A stretch of DNA of 64,000 bases from Segatella hominis (GTDB lineage: Bacteria; Bacteroidota; Bacteroidia; Bacteroidales; Bacteroidaceae), in the NCBI RefSeq assembly GCF_004535825.1, contig NZ_SGVY01000014.1, positions 1-64,000 on the forward strand, read 5' to 3'. Below, in pieces: positions 17,101 to 25,569 of this stretch. Every line of letters begins with the position of its first letter. The first letter of the stretch is position 1. The notes beneath the pieces were generated by a model. The model had not been told where the DNA came from. It was given only the letters and a program-made list of their open reading frames with translations, and did not search any database. A program made the translations under genes and the position numbers.

Positions 17101-17236
17101 CATCGTCCTCTAACATGAAGGCATCATAAGGGTTAGCTACAATAAGTACATTGTATATGCGACGCATCATCAGATTAACAAATGATACATCCTTTAAATA
17201 GAATTTATTCCACTCTTGAGGTACATTATTCTCCAT
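14198..17236 (-). CDS. Receiver-like and PPDK_N (PEP/pyruvate-binding) fusion protein
   Basis: About 1012 residues. The first third holds two receiver-like segments: one opening YNVLIVANPYDAFMLEDDGR, and one opening QMILLVEDSIRFY. The middle is a PPDK_N-type ATP-grasp domain with GEGSLGGKGRGLAFL and PIAIRSSSLLEDA, the triphosphate-binding signatures of PEP synthase and pyruvate phosphate dikinase. A C-terminal block with VLIGPGRWGSSDHYLGVPV follows. I see no phosphohistidine swivel domain (TxHAAI) or PEP-binding barrel, so it cannot carry out the full synthase reaction by itself. The upstream in-frame ATG at 17299 is rejected because a TAnnTTTG box (17257-17264) lies inside that extension. 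A regulatory phosphotransfer or sensor role is inferred; substrate unknown. Confidence 0.78.
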   Translation of the reverse strand: MENNVPQEWNKFYLKDVSFVNLMMRRIYNVLIVANPYDAFMLEDDGRIEEKIYNEYMELGLRYPPTFTQVSTTEEAAGVLRSTIVDLVICMPGNADNDAFDVARDIKGKFPNIHCVVLTPFSHGITKRMQNEDLSIFDYVFCWLGNTNLILSIIKLIEDKMNLEHDIQEAGVQMILLVEDSIRFYSSILPNLYNYILEQSKNFSKEALNRHAATMRMRGRPKVVLARTYEEAKKLYDKYSDNTLGVISDARFPLKSAAKAFGNVVDEDVQPKHATDTFGREKCPDAGLQLFRYIRKNDSFVPLILESSESENRAKAEAEGFRFVDKNSKKMSVDLRRLMEEHMGFGDFIFRDPKTHEEIMRIRSLKELQDNIFNIPNDSMLYHISRNHMSRWLCARAIFPVSAFLKHVTWQKLQDVDAHRQIIFDAIVQYRHMKNLGVVAVFDRMKFDKYAHFARIGEGSLGGKGRGLAFLDNIIKRHPEFNQYENATVQIPKTVVLCTDIFDEFMMSNNLYPIALSDASDDEILKHFLHAQLPDSLIADFFTFFEATKSPIAIRSSSLLEDAHYQPFAGIYSTYMIPYLEDKYQMLQMLACAIKGVYASVFYRDSKAYMTATSNVIDQEKMAVILQQVVGKNYGDRFYPTMSGVLRSLNYYPIGDETAEEGIASLALGLGKYIVDGGQTLRVCPYHPTQVLQTSEMEMALRDTQTQFYALDMKHVGEDFKVDDGFNILKLRVKDAVEDQSLTYIASTFDPYDQVINDGVYETGRKLITFASVLQHGVVPLPELMQMSMKSGSEAMRRPVEIEFACNINDDKTCEFYLLQIRPIVDAKEMLDEDVKAIPDADCLLRSHNSLGHGISEDVTDVVYVKYDDQFSAMNNFYVADDIERINRKFLAEGKNYVLIGPGRWGSSDHYLGVPVKWPHISAARVIVEVALKNYNIDPSQGTHFFQNLTSFGVGYFTVDTNTEEGGFVNKEILDAMPAVEETQYVRHVCFEHPMKILMDGKKQEGAVLLHG

Positions 17237-17256
17237 AATTGTAAGATTTAGCAATG

Positions 17257-17264
17257 CAAAGATA
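17257..17264 (-). promoter_or_regulatory. -7 box of the receiver-PPDK_N gene
   Basis: TATCTTTG on the minus strand, 20 bases upstream of the start codon at 17236. The -33 TTG is not clear. Its position sets the start of the gene. Confidence 0.55.
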
Positions 17265-17283
17265 CTGTTTTTCTTATATTTAC

Positions 17284-17314
17284 TTGCATTTTTCAACATA
17301 TTTTTTTAAATTTG
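17284..17314 (+). promoter_or_regulatory. Promoter of the RlpA-like gene
   Basis: TTG (17284-17286), 20 bases, then TAAATTTG (17307-17314). The leader is about 56 bases to the ATG at 17378. Confidence 0.7.
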
Positions 17315-17377
17315 CAGCATTATAATAGAATTTACTGATATATTACGCTGTAAAATCAATAGATAAACCCATAAACT

Positions 17378-18103
17378 ATGTTTAGATTTAAAGAAGCATT
17401 TCTTGCTAAATATAAAGGAAAAGCGATAGCAGACATTAAAGAGGGAGGAAAAATCCTCCTGAAAATCTTGCCGTGCTTTTTCACTATATTCAGCATGCCG
17501 TGTATGGCGCAAAAGCAGCATGGAAAAGCATCCTATTATTCAAAAAAAACAACGGGAGCCAGAACTGCCAGTGGACAGAAACTTCACCACGACAGTTTGA
17601 CGTGCGCCCATAGATTCTATCCATTTGGTACCAAGCTGAAAGTAACAAATCTCAGTAATAAAAAAACAGTTATAGTGAAGGTTACAGACAGAGGCCCCTA
17701 TGGTAGAGGACGAATTATTGATCTCTCGTGGGGTGCTGCTAAAGCTATAGGTATGTTATCACAAGGTGTAGCTACTGTAAAAGTAGAAATGATAGACAAG
17801 CCTATTCCTTATCGCCCAGAAGATCCAAAATTACCTCATATCGACTTTGAAGTAGCAGAATCAGACTATGATTTTCCGCAGAAATGGAATCACAAAGAAA
17901 AACATGAGAGTAAGCCACACCAACATGGAACAGAATCAGGCAAAAAAGAACATTTAAACAAACATCAAAAGGATATTAAAGAAGAACAACAAGAGCATAA
18001 AAACAAAACCGGGAACTTTGCTGAGCAAAAACATAATTCAGAACATAAACATAATACAGAACACTATCAAAGCAAAGAAGGAAATAAGACAAAAAGGAAA
18101 TAG
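17378..18103 (+). CDS. RlpA-family (double-psi beta-barrel) secreted protein
   Basis: The 241-residue protein has an N-terminal hydrophobic export segment (about 25-43, ILLKILPCFFTIFSMPCMA). The RlpA double-psi beta-barrel follows: HGKASYYSKKTTGARTASGQ, LTCAHRFYPFGTKLKVTNL and VKVTDRGPYGRGRIIDLSWGAAKAIGM, with the catalytic-type His and Asp of septal lytic transglycosylases. The last 90 residues are a Lys/His/Glu/Gln-rich low-complexity tail, with HNSEHKHNTEH near the end. There is no SPOR domain, so septal targeting differs from the E. coli protein. The gene stands alone with its own promoter. Confidence 0.9.
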   Translation: MFRFKEAFLAKYKGKAIADIKEGGKILLKILPCFFTIFSMPCMAQKQHGKASYYSKKTTGARTASGQKLHHDSLTCAHRFYPFGTKLKVTNLSNKKTVIVKVTDRGPYGRGRIIDLSWGAAKAIGMLSQGVATVKVEMIDKPIPYRPEDPKLPHIDFEVAESDYDFPQKWNHKEKHESKPHQHGTESGKKEHLNKHQKDIKEEQQEHKNKTGNFAEQKHNSEHKHNTEHYQSKEGNKTKRK

Positions 18104-18157
18104 AATAAACAAAGATAAAGAATAATTTGAGATTATCATTTTCAAAATAAAAGCAAA

Positions 18158-18198
18158 AAAGCCTCAGTAAGAAAACTTCAAGATCTTACTGAGGCTTT
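18158..18198. terminator. Bidirectional terminator
   Basis: A perfect 15-base stem (AAAGCCTCAGTAAGA at 18158-18172, complement at 18184-18198) with an 11-base loop separates two convergent genes. A and T runs flank it on both sides, so it can serve both strands. Confidence 0.9.
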
Positions 18199-18273
18199 AA
18201 AATATTCTAAATACCATTCTCATAAATAAATAAGAGAAAATGAATGTCTTAAAAAACTAAGAAAACACTAACA

Positions 18274-19131
18274 CTACTTAGTCGTAGGTATATTAAATTC
18301 ATTCACCTTAGAAATTGCTTTATCTCCATGAATTACAGATACACAAAATCGAGCTATACCAGGCTTTAAACGTGAGTCTGCCTTTACCATTGCAGTATAA
18401 CGAATACCTTTACCGGCATCTATTTTTTCCACATGTATATTTGGAGATATGTAGATATGCTTATTTCCTGTGGTTTCGACAACTGTAGGAACTACATCAT
18501 AGACAGGACGATTTCCACGATTGAAGACTTCAAATATAACTTTGCAAGTTTCATTCCTATTCAGCGCGTTATCTTGATTATCATCCACAAAACGAGCATT
18601 GACGATTTCCAATAAAGGACAATAAGATAAACCAGCAGTATTAATTTCATCAACTGTGCTGCTTGAACTTGGATAAGAAGTTATAGGCTGTTGAGCACTA
18701 TATGAACCTGTATAGTCTGAACCCGTAAAATCATATAATCTATCATCTCCACTATTGGTGGAATCAAAACCACTGTTAGTGTTAGGATTATATAAATAGG
18801 TATCATCAGCATTATGCGAAGACCTGTCATATCCTTGGTTTCTTTGATAATCTGCATCTTGTCTTTGACGGATACGCTCCCGTCTTTGTTGAATACGCTC
18901 CTCTTGTTGCTGATCAGCCTGATTACCTATAGCAGCACCTACAGCAGCACCACCAGCCATACCAATGATTGTACCAATATCAGAGCCACGAGGGCCACCA
19001 GCTATTCCACCAATAGCAGAACCTAAAATAGAACCAAACGATCCACCAACATATGCGCCACTACCAGTATAAGTTCCACAACTACTAAGAAGTAACGCAG
19101 AACTAAATAATAAAATCAAAGGCTTTTTCAT
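18274..19131 (-). CDS. Glycine-zipper lipoprotein with C-terminal beta domain
   Basis: The 285-residue protein has a lipoprotein signal (lipobox LSSC, Cys18). A glycine-zipper region (about 23-72) with repeating GxxxG steps such as GGSFGSILGSAIGGIAGG and GMAGGAAVGAAIG follows. A Gln/Arg-rich coiled segment (QQQEERIQQRRERIRQRQ) and a Ser/Asn/Tyr-rich linker come next. The C-terminal beta domain of about 120 residues, beginning LSYCPLLEIVNARFVD, resembles CARDB or Ig-like modules. Glycine zippers insert in membranes, so an outer-membrane role is inferred. A promoter and a nearby inverted-repeat operator-like site lie upstream. Confidence 0.75.
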   Translation of the reverse strand: MKKPLILLFSSALLLSSCGTYTGSGAYVGGSFGSILGSAIGGIAGGPRGSDIGTIIGMAGGAAVGAAIGNQADQQQEERIQQRRERIRQRQDADYQRNQGYDRSSHNADDTYLYNPNTNSGFDSTNSGDDRLYDFTGSDYTGSYSAQQPITSYPSSSSTVDEINTAGLSYCPLLEIVNARFVDDNQDNALNRNETCKVIFEVFNRGNRPVYDVVPTVVETTGNKHIYISPNIHVEKIDAGKGIRYTAMVKADSRLKPGIARFCVSVIHGDKAISKVNEFNIPTTK

Positions 19132-19188
19132 ATCTAAATAAAATTAAATCCCACATTTGTGAACATACTATATATTCATTTGATGGTG

Positions 19189-19221
19189 CAAAAATAAGAA
19201 ATAAAAAGCAAAGTCTAACAA
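19189..19221 (-). promoter_or_regulatory. Promoter of the glycine-zipper lipoprotein
   Basis: On the minus strand TTG (19221-19219), 22 bases, then TATTTTTG (19196-19189). The leader is about 50 bases. Confidence 0.6.
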
Positions 19222-19226
19222 CAAAA

Positions 19227-19253
19227 TCCCTAAAAATATAGGGAAAATCCCTA
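19227..19253. promoter_or_regulatory. TCCCTA inverted and direct repeat, operator-like
   Basis: TCCCTA (19227-19232), 6 bases, TAGGGA (19239-19244), then a further TCCCTA (19248-19253), 21 bases after the first. It lies just upstream of the -33 element of the lipoprotein promoter, where an activator would sit. Confidence 0.45.
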
Positions 19254-19264
19254 AAAAACAAAAA

Positions 19265-19293
19265 AGCGCTTTCATCAAAAAGATGAAAGCGCT
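19265..19293 (-). terminator. Terminator of the alpha/rplQ operon
   Basis: A perfect 12-base stem (AGCGCTTTCATC against GATGAAAGCGCT) with a 5-base loop. On the minus strand it is followed by TTTTTTGTTTTTT. It lies 18 bases after the rplQ stop. Confidence 0.95.
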
Positions 19294-19311
19294 CATATTG
19301 AGATATTGAAA

Positions 19312-19809
19312 TTATTCAGCCTTTGGAGCTTCCTCAGCTACAGTCTCAGCAGCTGCATTCTCAGCAACTGGAGCATCCTCAGCCTTAGCCTTGCGGCTAC
19401 GACGAGTCTTCTTAGCTGCTGCCTTAGGAGTCTTAGCCATGTTCTCATCAAAGTCAACAAGCTCGATGAATGCGATTTCAGCAGCATCACCTTGACGAGT
19501 ACCCAACTTGATAATACGTGTATAACCACCAGGACGATTAGCTACCTTCTCTGCAACCTCACCAAAGAGAGCCTTAACAGCATACTTGTTCTGAAGATAA
19601 CGGAAAACAACACGACGTGAAGTTGTAGTATCATTCTTTGAACGAGTAATTAATGGCTCAACATACTTCTTAAGAGCCTTTGCCTTTGCAAGAGTCGTAG
19701 TGATTCTTTTGTGCTCACTCAAGATAAGAGATGTTGCCATGTTAGCCAACATCGCATTACGATGAGAAGCAGTACGACCTAAATGGTTGAATTTTTTATT
19801 ATGTCTCAT
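19312..19809 (-). CDS. rplQ: 50S ribosomal protein L17
   Basis: The 165-residue protein begins [29 protein letters not shown], the L17 signature, and keeps the [18 protein letters not shown] helix. L17 binds 23S rRNA near the exit tunnel. E. coli L17 has 127 residues; here a 40-residue Ala/Glu/Lys-rich tail ending AEEAPKAE is added, as in other Bacteroidetes. Last gene of the rpsM-rpsK-rpsD-rpoA-rplQ series, followed by a terminator. Confidence 0.98.
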   Translation of the reverse strand: MRHNKKFNHLGRTASHRNAMLANMATSLILSEHKRITTTLAKAKALKKYVEPLITRSKNDTTTSRRVVFRYLQNKYAVKALFGEVAEKVANRPGGYTRIIKLGTRQGDAAEIAFIELVDFDENMAKTPKAAAKKTRRSRKAKAEDAPVAENAAAETVAEEAPKAE

Positions 19810-19837
19810 TTTAATTTAAATCATTTAAGACAAGAGA

Positions 19838-20833
19838 TTAACCCTCCTTGTCTAATTTATACTTTGAAATATCAGTTCCAAAAGAAAGATTCAGACTCTC
19901 GAGCAAATCATCAAGCTCTGAAAGCGATTTCTTACCAAAATTGCGGAACTTCAAGAGATCAGTCTTATTATACTGAACCAAATCACCTAAGGTCTCTACA
20001 TCAGCTGCCTTCAGACAGTTGAGTGCACGAACACTAAGATTCATATCTACGAGACGAGTCTTAAGCAACTGGCGCATGTGAAGAACTTCTTCATCAAACT
20101 CCTGATTACTCTCTTGGTCTGGACTTTCAAGAGTAATTTTCTCATCAGAGAAGAGCATAAAATGATAAATAAGAATCTTCGCAGCCTCTTTCAATGCATC
20201 CTTTGGACTAATGGAACCATCTGTTGTAACTTCAAGAGTCAGCTTGTCATAATCAGTTTTCTGTTCAACACGATATGGCTCAACTGCATACTTTACATTA
20301 CGAATAGGGGTGTAGATGGAATCGATTGGGAGAACGTTGACGTCAGTGCAGAATTGACGATTCTCATCAGCAGGAACGTAACCACGACCCTTGTTAATAG
20401 TAAGATCAATCTGCATCGAAGCTTTGGCATCTAAATGACAAATCACCAAATCAGGGTTTAACACTTCAAATCCAGTCAGATACTTACCAATATCACCTGC
20501 CTTGAATTCTGTAGAATTCTCAACGGTGATACTAACTTTCTCATTCTCGAATTCTTCTACTACTTGCTTGAATCGAACTTGCTTGAGATTCAAGATAATG
20601 TTGGTAACATCTTCCTTTACACCAGGAACTGAAGAAAATTCATGCTCAACACCACTAATACGGATAGTATTGATTGCATAACCCTCCAGCGATGAAAGGA
20701 GAATGCGGCGTAAGGCGTTACCGATGGTAACTCCAAAGCCAGGCTCTAAAGGACGGAATTCAAACTTTCCGAACTTATCATCAGCCTCCAGCATTACTAC
20801 TTTATCAGGTTTTTGAAATGCTAATATCGCCAT
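19838..20833 (-). CDS. rpoA: RNA polymerase alpha subunit
   Basis: The 331-residue protein has the N-terminal assembly domain ([21 protein letters not shown]) that dimerises and nucleates beta and beta-prime. The C-terminal domain (about 255-320) contains [18 protein letters not shown] and [13 protein letters not shown], the helix-hairpin-helix that contacts UP elements and activators. It sits between rpsD and rplQ as in most bacteria. Confidence 0.98.
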   Translation of the reverse strand: MAILAFQKPDKVVMLEADDKFGKFEFRPLEPGFGVTIGNALRRILLSSLEGYAINTIRISGVEHEFSSVPGVKEDVTNIILNLKQVRFKQVVEEFENEKVSITVENSTEFKAGDIGKYLTGFEVLNPDLVICHLDAKASMQIDLTINKGRGYVPADENRQFCTDVNVLPIDSIYTPIRNVKYAVEPYRVEQKTDYDKLTLEVTTDGSISPKDALKEAAKILIYHFMLFSDEKITLESPDQESNQEFDEEVLHMRQLLKTRLVDMNLSVRALNCLKAADVETLGDLVQYNKTDLLKFRNFGKKSLSELDDLLESLNLSFGTDISKYKLDKEG

Positions 20834-20845
20834 TAATTTAATGAT

Positions 20846-21451
20846 TTATTTAGAGTACAACTCAACGATTAACTGCTCCTTAATGTTCTCAGGGATATCG
20901 GCACGCTCTGGCTTGTGCAAGAATTTACCGCTCTTAGAATTGTCATCCCATTCGATCCATGGATATTTGCTATGATTGAAACCAGCAAGTGCTGCCTCTA
21001 CAACTTCGAGAGATTTAGACTTCTCACGAACACCGACAACCATACCTGGCTTAACAGCAAAAGAAGGAATGTTAACTACCTTGCCATCAACAACGATGTG
21101 CTTGTGACCAACCAACTGACGAGCTGCAGCACGAGTTGGAGCGATACCCAAACGGAAAACAACGTTATCAAGACGGCTTTCAAGATTCTGAAGGAGAACC
21201 TCACCGGTAATACCATCAGCCTTAGCTGCCTTTTCGAACATATTACGGAACTGACGCTCTAATACACCATAAGTGTATTTAGCTTTCTGCTTCTCTGCCA
21301 ACATGACACCATACTCAGACATTTTTCTGCGACGGTTATTGCCATGCTGTCCAGGAGGGAAGTTTCTCTTGGACAAAACTTTGTCTGCGCCGAAGATTGG
21401 TTCACCAAAACGGCGTGCAATTTTAGATTTCGGACCTATATATCTAGCCAT
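20846..21451 (-). CDS. rpsD: 30S ribosomal protein S4
   Basis: 201 residues. It begins [18 protein letters not shown] and carries the S4 RNA-binding domain with [38 protein letters not shown]. It nucleates 16S rRNA folding; in enterobacteria it also represses the alpha operon. The gap to rpoA is 12 bases. Confidence 0.98.
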   Translation of the reverse strand: MARYIGPKSKIARRFGEPIFGADKVLSKRNFPPGQHGNNRRRKMSEYGVMLAEKQKAKYTYGVLERQFRNMFEKAAKADGITGEVLLQNLESRLDNVVFRLGIAPTRAAARQLVGHKHIVVDGKVVNIPSFAVKPGMVVGVREKSKSLEVVEAALAGFNHSKYPWIEWDDNSKSGKFLHKPERADIPENIKEQLIVELYSK

Positions 21452-21502
21452 AATATAAAAAAAATGCTATAATTATTTGTATCTTAAATACTATATAAAG
21501 CG

Positions 21503-21892
21503 TTATACACGACGACGCTTAGGAGGACGACAACCATTATGTGGTAATGGAGTTACGTCAACAATCTCTGTAACCTCGATACCTGCACCATGAATAGCAC
21601 GGATAGCAGACTCACGACCATTACCTGGACCTTTAACGTATGCCTTAACCTTGCGAAGACCAAGATCAAAAGCTACCTTAGCGCAATCCTCAGCTGCCAT
21701 CTGAGCTGCATAAGGAGTATTCTTCTTAGAACCACGGAAACCCATCTTACCAGCAGAAGACCAAGAGATAATTTGACCTTCATTATTAGCAAGAGATACA
21801 ATAATGTTATTGAATGAGCTATGTACGTGAAGCTGACCAATAGCGTCAACGCGTACGTTTCTCTTCTTAGATGTTGCTTTTTGCTTTGCCAT
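21503..21892 (-). CDS. rpsK: 30S ribosomal protein S11
   Basis: 129 residues with [37 protein letters not shown] and the C-terminal [18 protein letters not shown] end typical of S11, which lies on the 30S platform beside the E site. The gap to rpsM is 20 bases. Confidence 0.98.
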   Translation of the reverse strand: MAKQKATSKKRNVRVDAIGQLHVHSSFNNIIVSLANNEGQIISWSSAGKMGFRGSKKNTPYAAQMAAEDCAKVAFDLGLRKVKAYVKGPGNGRESAIRAIHGAGIEVTEIVDVTPLPHNGCRPPKRRRV

Positions 21893-21912
21893 AATTAATT
21901 TCCTCCTTAGAA

Positions 21913-22293
21913 TTACTTAGTAGCCTTCTTCTTATTAGCAACAGTCTTCTTCTTACCCTTGCGAGTACGAGCATTATTCTTTGTGCTCTGACCACGAACA
22001 GGAAGACCATTACGATGTCTAACTCCACGATAACAACCAATATCCATCAGTCGCTTGATGTTCATCTGGATCTCAGAACGGAGATCACCTTCAACTTTGA
22101 ACTCAGCGCCGATAATTTCACGGATCTTGGCTGCCTGATCGTCAGACCATTCGCTGACTTTCAAGTCACGGTTTACACCTGCCTTATCCAATATCTTTGC
22201 TGAACTACTTCGACCAATACCATAGATATAGGTCAATGCGATTTCGCCACGCTTATTCTGGGGCAAATCTACTCCAACAATTCTTATTGCCAT
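21913..22293 (-). CDS. rpsM: 30S ribosomal protein S13
   Basis: 126 residues. [25 protein letters not shown] and [22 protein letters not shown] are standard S13 motifs; the protein bridges the 30S head to the 50S subunit. It is the first gene after the internal promoter at 22341-22348. Confidence 0.98.
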   Translation of the reverse strand: MAIRIVGVDLPQNKRGEIALTYIYGIGRSSSAKILDKAGVNRDLKVSEWSDDQAAKIREIIGAEFKVEGDLRSEIQMNIKRLMDIGCYRGVRHRNGLPVRGQSTKNNARTRKGKKKTVANKKKATK

Positions 22294-22340
22294 TGTTTAA
22301 TAAAAAATTAAAAAATTAATACCTTTCGTTAAAAGCGGTG

Positions 22341-22348
22341 CAAAAGTA
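22341..22348 (-). promoter_or_regulatory. Internal promoter before rpsM
   Basis: TACTTTTG on the minus strand in the 98-base rpmJ-rpsM gap, the widest gap of the downstream series. The -33 TTG is not well placed (12 or 30 bases), so confidence is moderate. It would let the rpsM-rplQ genes be transcribed separately. Confidence 0.5.
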
Positions 22349-22391
22349 CGACTTTTTTTTCAAATAGCCATGCTTTTACAAAACTTTAACA

Positions 22392-22508
22392 TTAACCCTG
22401 ACGTAATTTCATCTTAGGGTTCTTCTTGTTGATAACGAACAGACGACCTTTACGACGAACAATCTTACAGTCTGCTGAACGCTTCTTTAATGATGCTCTT
22501 GTCTTCAT
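22392..22508 (-). CDS. rpmJ: 50S ribosomal protein L36
   Basis: 38 residues, read directly from the minus strand: it begins [20 protein letters not shown] and ends [12 protein letters not shown]. Only the first Cys of the usual zinc ligands is evident, so this is probably the zinc-free L36 type. It lies between infA and rpsM. Confidence 0.95.
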   Translation of the reverse strand: MKTRASLKKRSADCKIVRRKGRLFVINKKNPKMKLRQG

Positions 22509-22525
22509 AACCTTATATATAAATA

Positions 22526-22744
22526 TTATTTATATCTAAAAACAATTCTACCCTTTGTAAGGTCATAAGGGCTCATTTCTACCTTAACCTTATCACCAGG
22601 CAAAATTTTGATGTAATGCATTCTCATCTTACCAGAGATATGAGCTGTAATATCAACACCATTCTCTAATTCTACCCGGAACATAGCGTTAGATAACGAC
22701 TCTACAATTGTTCCGTCTTGTTCAATAGCGGCTTGTTTTGCCAT
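22526..22744 (-). CDS. infA: Translation initiation factor IF-1
   Basis: 72 residues with the S1/OB fold: [23 protein letters not shown] and [29 protein letters not shown] are near-universal IF-1 sequences. It binds the 30S A site during initiation. The map stop lies 2 bases upstream, a tight operon. Confidence 0.98.
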   Translation of the reverse strand: MAKQAAIEQDGTIVESLSNAMFRVELENGVDITAHISGKMRMHYIKILPGDKVKVEMSPYDLTKGRIVFRYK

Positions 22745-22746
22745 AA

Positions 22747-23547
22747 TTAAAATTTTTGTCCTTCTAAATGTTCAACTTCTACGAATGAAGATAAAATTTC
22801 AGCTTTACCTTTTCGAACAACAATCGTATGCTCAAAATGAGCAGCAGGTTTGTGATCCAAAGTAACAATACTCCATTTATCAGCAAGCATACCTATCTTA
22901 CGATTTCCCATAGTAACCATTGGTTCTATGGCTAAACACATGCCGGATTTTAGCAAAATACCATTTCCTTTACTCCCATAATTAGGAACAGAGGGGTCTT
23001 CGTGCATCTCTTTACCAATTCCGTGCCCTGTAAGTTCTCGTACGATACCATACCCGAATGATTGGCAGTAATCTTGTATCGCAAAACCAATGTCACCAAT
23101 GTGATTTCCAGCTACGGCTTGTTCAATTCCTAAAAATAATGATTTTTTAGTAACTTCAAGCAATTTACGTTTTTGTTCGGAAATATCACCGACCGCAAAT
23201 GTATAACAGCTATCACCATTATATCCATCAAGTAATGTTCCGCAATCAATAGAAATTATATCTCCATCATCAAGAACATCATTGTCTGAAGGAATACCAT
23301 GTACTACAACATCATTAATAGATGTACAAATACTAGCAGGAAAAGACTCTCCATATGGATTAGGAAAATTTTTAAACGTTGGAATAGCACCATGATCACG
23401 GATAAATTCCTCTGCTATCCTATCCAAATGAAGAGTCGTCACACCTGGTTTTATATGTTTACCTAATTCAGCAAGAGTCAGACCAACGAGTTGGTTTGCC
23501 TTACGCATTAGATTAATTTCATCCTCTGTCTTCAGAAATATCTTCAT
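22747..23547 (-). CDS. map: Methionine aminopeptidase, type I
   Basis: 266 residues. It removes the initiator Met from new proteins. The metal ligands are visible in [20 protein letters not shown] (two Asp), [15 protein letters not shown] (His), LAIEPMV (Glu) and FEHTIVV (Glu). There is no N-terminal zinc extension. It lies between secY and infA, the Bacteroidetes arrangement. Confidence 0.97.
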   Translation of the reverse strand: MKIFLKTEDEINLMRKANQLVGLTLAELGKHIKPGVTTLHLDRIAEEFIRDHGAIPTFKNFPNPYGESFPASICTSINDVVVHGIPSDNDVLDDGDIISIDCGTLLDGYNGDSCYTFAVGDISEQKRKLLEVTKKSLFLGIEQAVAGNHIGDIGFAIQDYCQSFGYGIVRELTGHGIGKEMHEDPSVPNYGSKGNGILLKSGMCLAIEPMVTMGNRKIGMLADKWSIVTLDHKPAAHFEHTIVVRKGKAEILSSFVEVEHLEGQKF

Positions 23548-23562
23548 TTCAAAAGAAAAAGA

Positions 23563-24900
23563 TTAATATGCAGCAACACCACCTTGGCGGGTATGGCCCG
23601 AATTTAAAAGACCATCATAGTGGCGCATAAGCAAGTGACTCTCGATCTGCTGTAAGGTATCTATAACTACACCCACTAAAATCAACAGAGAGGTTCCTCC
23701 AAAGAATTGAGAGAAAGCCTGCTGAACATCGAGAAGTCCTGCAAGTGCAGGCATAATCGCAATAAATGCTATAAATAATGAACCTGGTAAAGTAATACGA
23801 GACATTACGGTATCAATGTACTCAGCAGTATCCTTTCCTGGTTTAACACCTGGAATGAAACCATTGTTACGCTTCATATCCTCAGCCATCTGAGTTGGGT
23901 TCAATGTAATAGCAGTATAGAAATATGTAAATGCAATAACCAAGATTACATAAACAACATTATACAACAAACTGCGGTTATCCATCAACTGCTGAACAAC
24001 GCTGGAAGCATTTTCAGACTGATAGCGAACTATCGCCAATGGAATGAACATTAAAGCCTGAGCAAAGATGATAGGCATTACGTTGGCTGCAAAAAGTTTC
24101 AAAGGGATGTACTGACGAGCACCACCATATTGCTTATTGCCGACCAGACGCTTAGCATACTGAACAGGTATTTTACGAGTACCTTGCACCAAAAGAATAG
24201 AAGCACAAACTACAGCATAAAGGATCAAAATCTCAACGATAAACATAATAAGACCACCACCAGAAATTGCCTGCAAACGAGAAGTAACCTCCTGAACGAA
24301 TGCCTGTGGCAAACGGGCGATAATACCAATCATAATAATCAGAGAAATACCATTACCAACACCTTTATCAGTAATACGTTCACCTAACCAAAGGATAAAC
24401 ATACTTCCTGCTGCAAGAATAATAGTAGCCGGAATCATGAAGACCGTCCAACTGATACCAGTTGCCAAAGCATTAGCTGCTTGCATCTTCAAGTTCAAAA
24501 GGTAACTAGGAGCCTGAAAGACCAAAATGGCTACAGTCAGGACTCTAGTGTACCATTGTATTTTTTTGCGGCCACTTTCACCTTCACGCTGCATCTTCTG
24601 GAAATAAGGTACAGCGACAGCGAGAAGCTGCATAACAATTGAAGCTGAGATATAAGGCATAATTCCTAATGCAAATATAGACGCATTGGAAAATGCACCA
24701 CCAGAGAACATGTCCAAAAGCGACATAAGACCGCCTGAGGTCTGCGACTGAAGTTTTTCCAACATGCTCGGATTGATACCAGGAAGTACAACAAACGAGC
24801 CAAAACGGTAAATAGCCGTAAACAGAAGAGTAATGAGGAGTCTCTGACGGAGGTCCTCAATCTTCCAACAGTTCTTTAGTGTCTCAATAAACTTTTTCAT
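23563..24900 (-). CDS. secY: Protein translocase subunit SecY
   Basis: 445 residues with ten membrane segments. PGINPSMLEKL, the plug region SGGAFSNASIFALGIMPYISASI and the late cytoplasmic loop TLNPTQMAEDMKRNNGFIPGVKPGKDT are SecY signatures. It forms the translocation channel with SecE. The gap to rplO is 4 bases. Confidence 0.98.
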   Translation of the reverse strand: MKKFIETLKNCWKIEDLRQRLLITLLFTAIYRFGSFVVLPGINPSMLEKLQSQTSGGLMSLLDMFSGGAFSNASIFALGIMPYISASIVMQLLAVAVPYFQKMQREGESGRKKIQWYTRVLTVAILVFQAPSYLLNLKMQAANALATGISWTVFMIPATIILAAGSMFILWLGERITDKGVGNGISLIIMIGIIARLPQAFVQEVTSRLQAISGGGLIMFIVEILILYAVVCASILLVQGTRKIPVQYAKRLVGNKQYGGARQYIPLKLFAANVMPIIFAQALMFIPLAIVRYQSENASSVVQQLMDNRSLLYNVVYVILVIAFTYFYTAITLNPTQMAEDMKRNNGFIPGVKPGKDTAEYIDTVMSRITLPGSLFIAFIAIMPALAGLLDVQQAFSQFFGGTSLLILVGVVIDTLQQIESHLLMRHYDGLLNSGHTRQGGVAAY

Positions 24901-24904
24901 TTAC

Positions 24905-25351
24905 TTAGATTATAGTTGCGTTACCACCTACTGCCTTGATTGCTTCTTCGGCAGTCTTTGAGAAAGCATTAGCTTCAACTTCCAATTTTGCTTTAAGTTC
25001 ACCATTGCCGAGAACCTTAACGAGAGCCTTACCATTAGTAAGACCAGCCTCTTTAAGTTCAGCAATACCAATCTTAGTAAGGTTCTTTGCCTCAGCAAGA
25101 GCCTGAAGAGTAGAAAGGTTTACAGCAAAATACTCCTTATGGTTGATATTCTTGAAACCAGCCTTTGGAACACGACGCTGCAATGGCATCTGACCACCTT
25201 CGAAACCAATCTTTCTCTTATAACCAGAACGAGCCTTGGCACCCTTGTGACCACGGGTAGAAGTACCACCGAGTCCAGAACCTGGACCACGACCAATACG
25301 ACGACGTGAGTGGGTAGAACCTTCAGCAGGTTTTAAATTATTTAATTTCAT
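24905..25351 (-). CDS. rplO: 50S ribosomal protein L15
   Basis: 148 residues, beginning MKLNNLKPAEGSTHSRRRIG with the glycine-rich GRGPGSGLGGTSTRGHKG segment and FEGGQMPLQRRVPKAGF. L15 is a late assembly protein of the 50S subunit. Confidence 0.98.
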   Translation of the reverse strand: MKLNNLKPAEGSTHSRRRIGRGPGSGLGGTSTRGHKGAKARSGYKRKIGFEGGQMPLQRRVPKAGFKNINHKEYFAVNLSTLQALAEAKNLTKIGIAELKEAGLTNGKALVKVLGNGELKAKLEVEANAFSKTAEEAIKAVGGNATII

Positions 25352-25376
25352 AATCGTTCCTAATTTAAAAGATTAA

Positions 25377-25553
25377 TTAATCTACTACATTAACGAGGTG
25401 ATGAACCTTACGGATCATACCACGGTTGCTAGGAGTATCCTCTACCTCAACAACCTGAAAAATCTTGTGGAGACCCAGACAAGCGAGTGTACGCTTCTGA
25501 TCTACCGGAGCACCGATTTTACTCTTAATCTGCTTGACTTTAATTGTTGCCAT
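25377..25553 (-). CDS. rpmD: 50S ribosomal protein L30
   Basis: 58 residues, read directly from the minus strand: MATIKVKQIKSKIGAPVDQK then TLACLGLHKIFQVVEVED and PSNRGMIRKVHHLVNVVD. The RGMIRKVxHLV motif is diagnostic. It lies between rpsE and rplO. Confidence 0.96.
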   Translation of the reverse strand: MATIKVKQIKSKIGAPVDQKRTLACLGLHKIFQVVEVEDTPSNRGMIRKVHHLVNVVD

Positions 25554-25569
25554 ATTCGATAAATCCTAA

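Noticed and set aside
17237-17299. N-terminal extension of the receiver-PPDK_N protein
   Set aside because: The -7 box at 17257-17264 lies inside it; the start at 17236 fits better.
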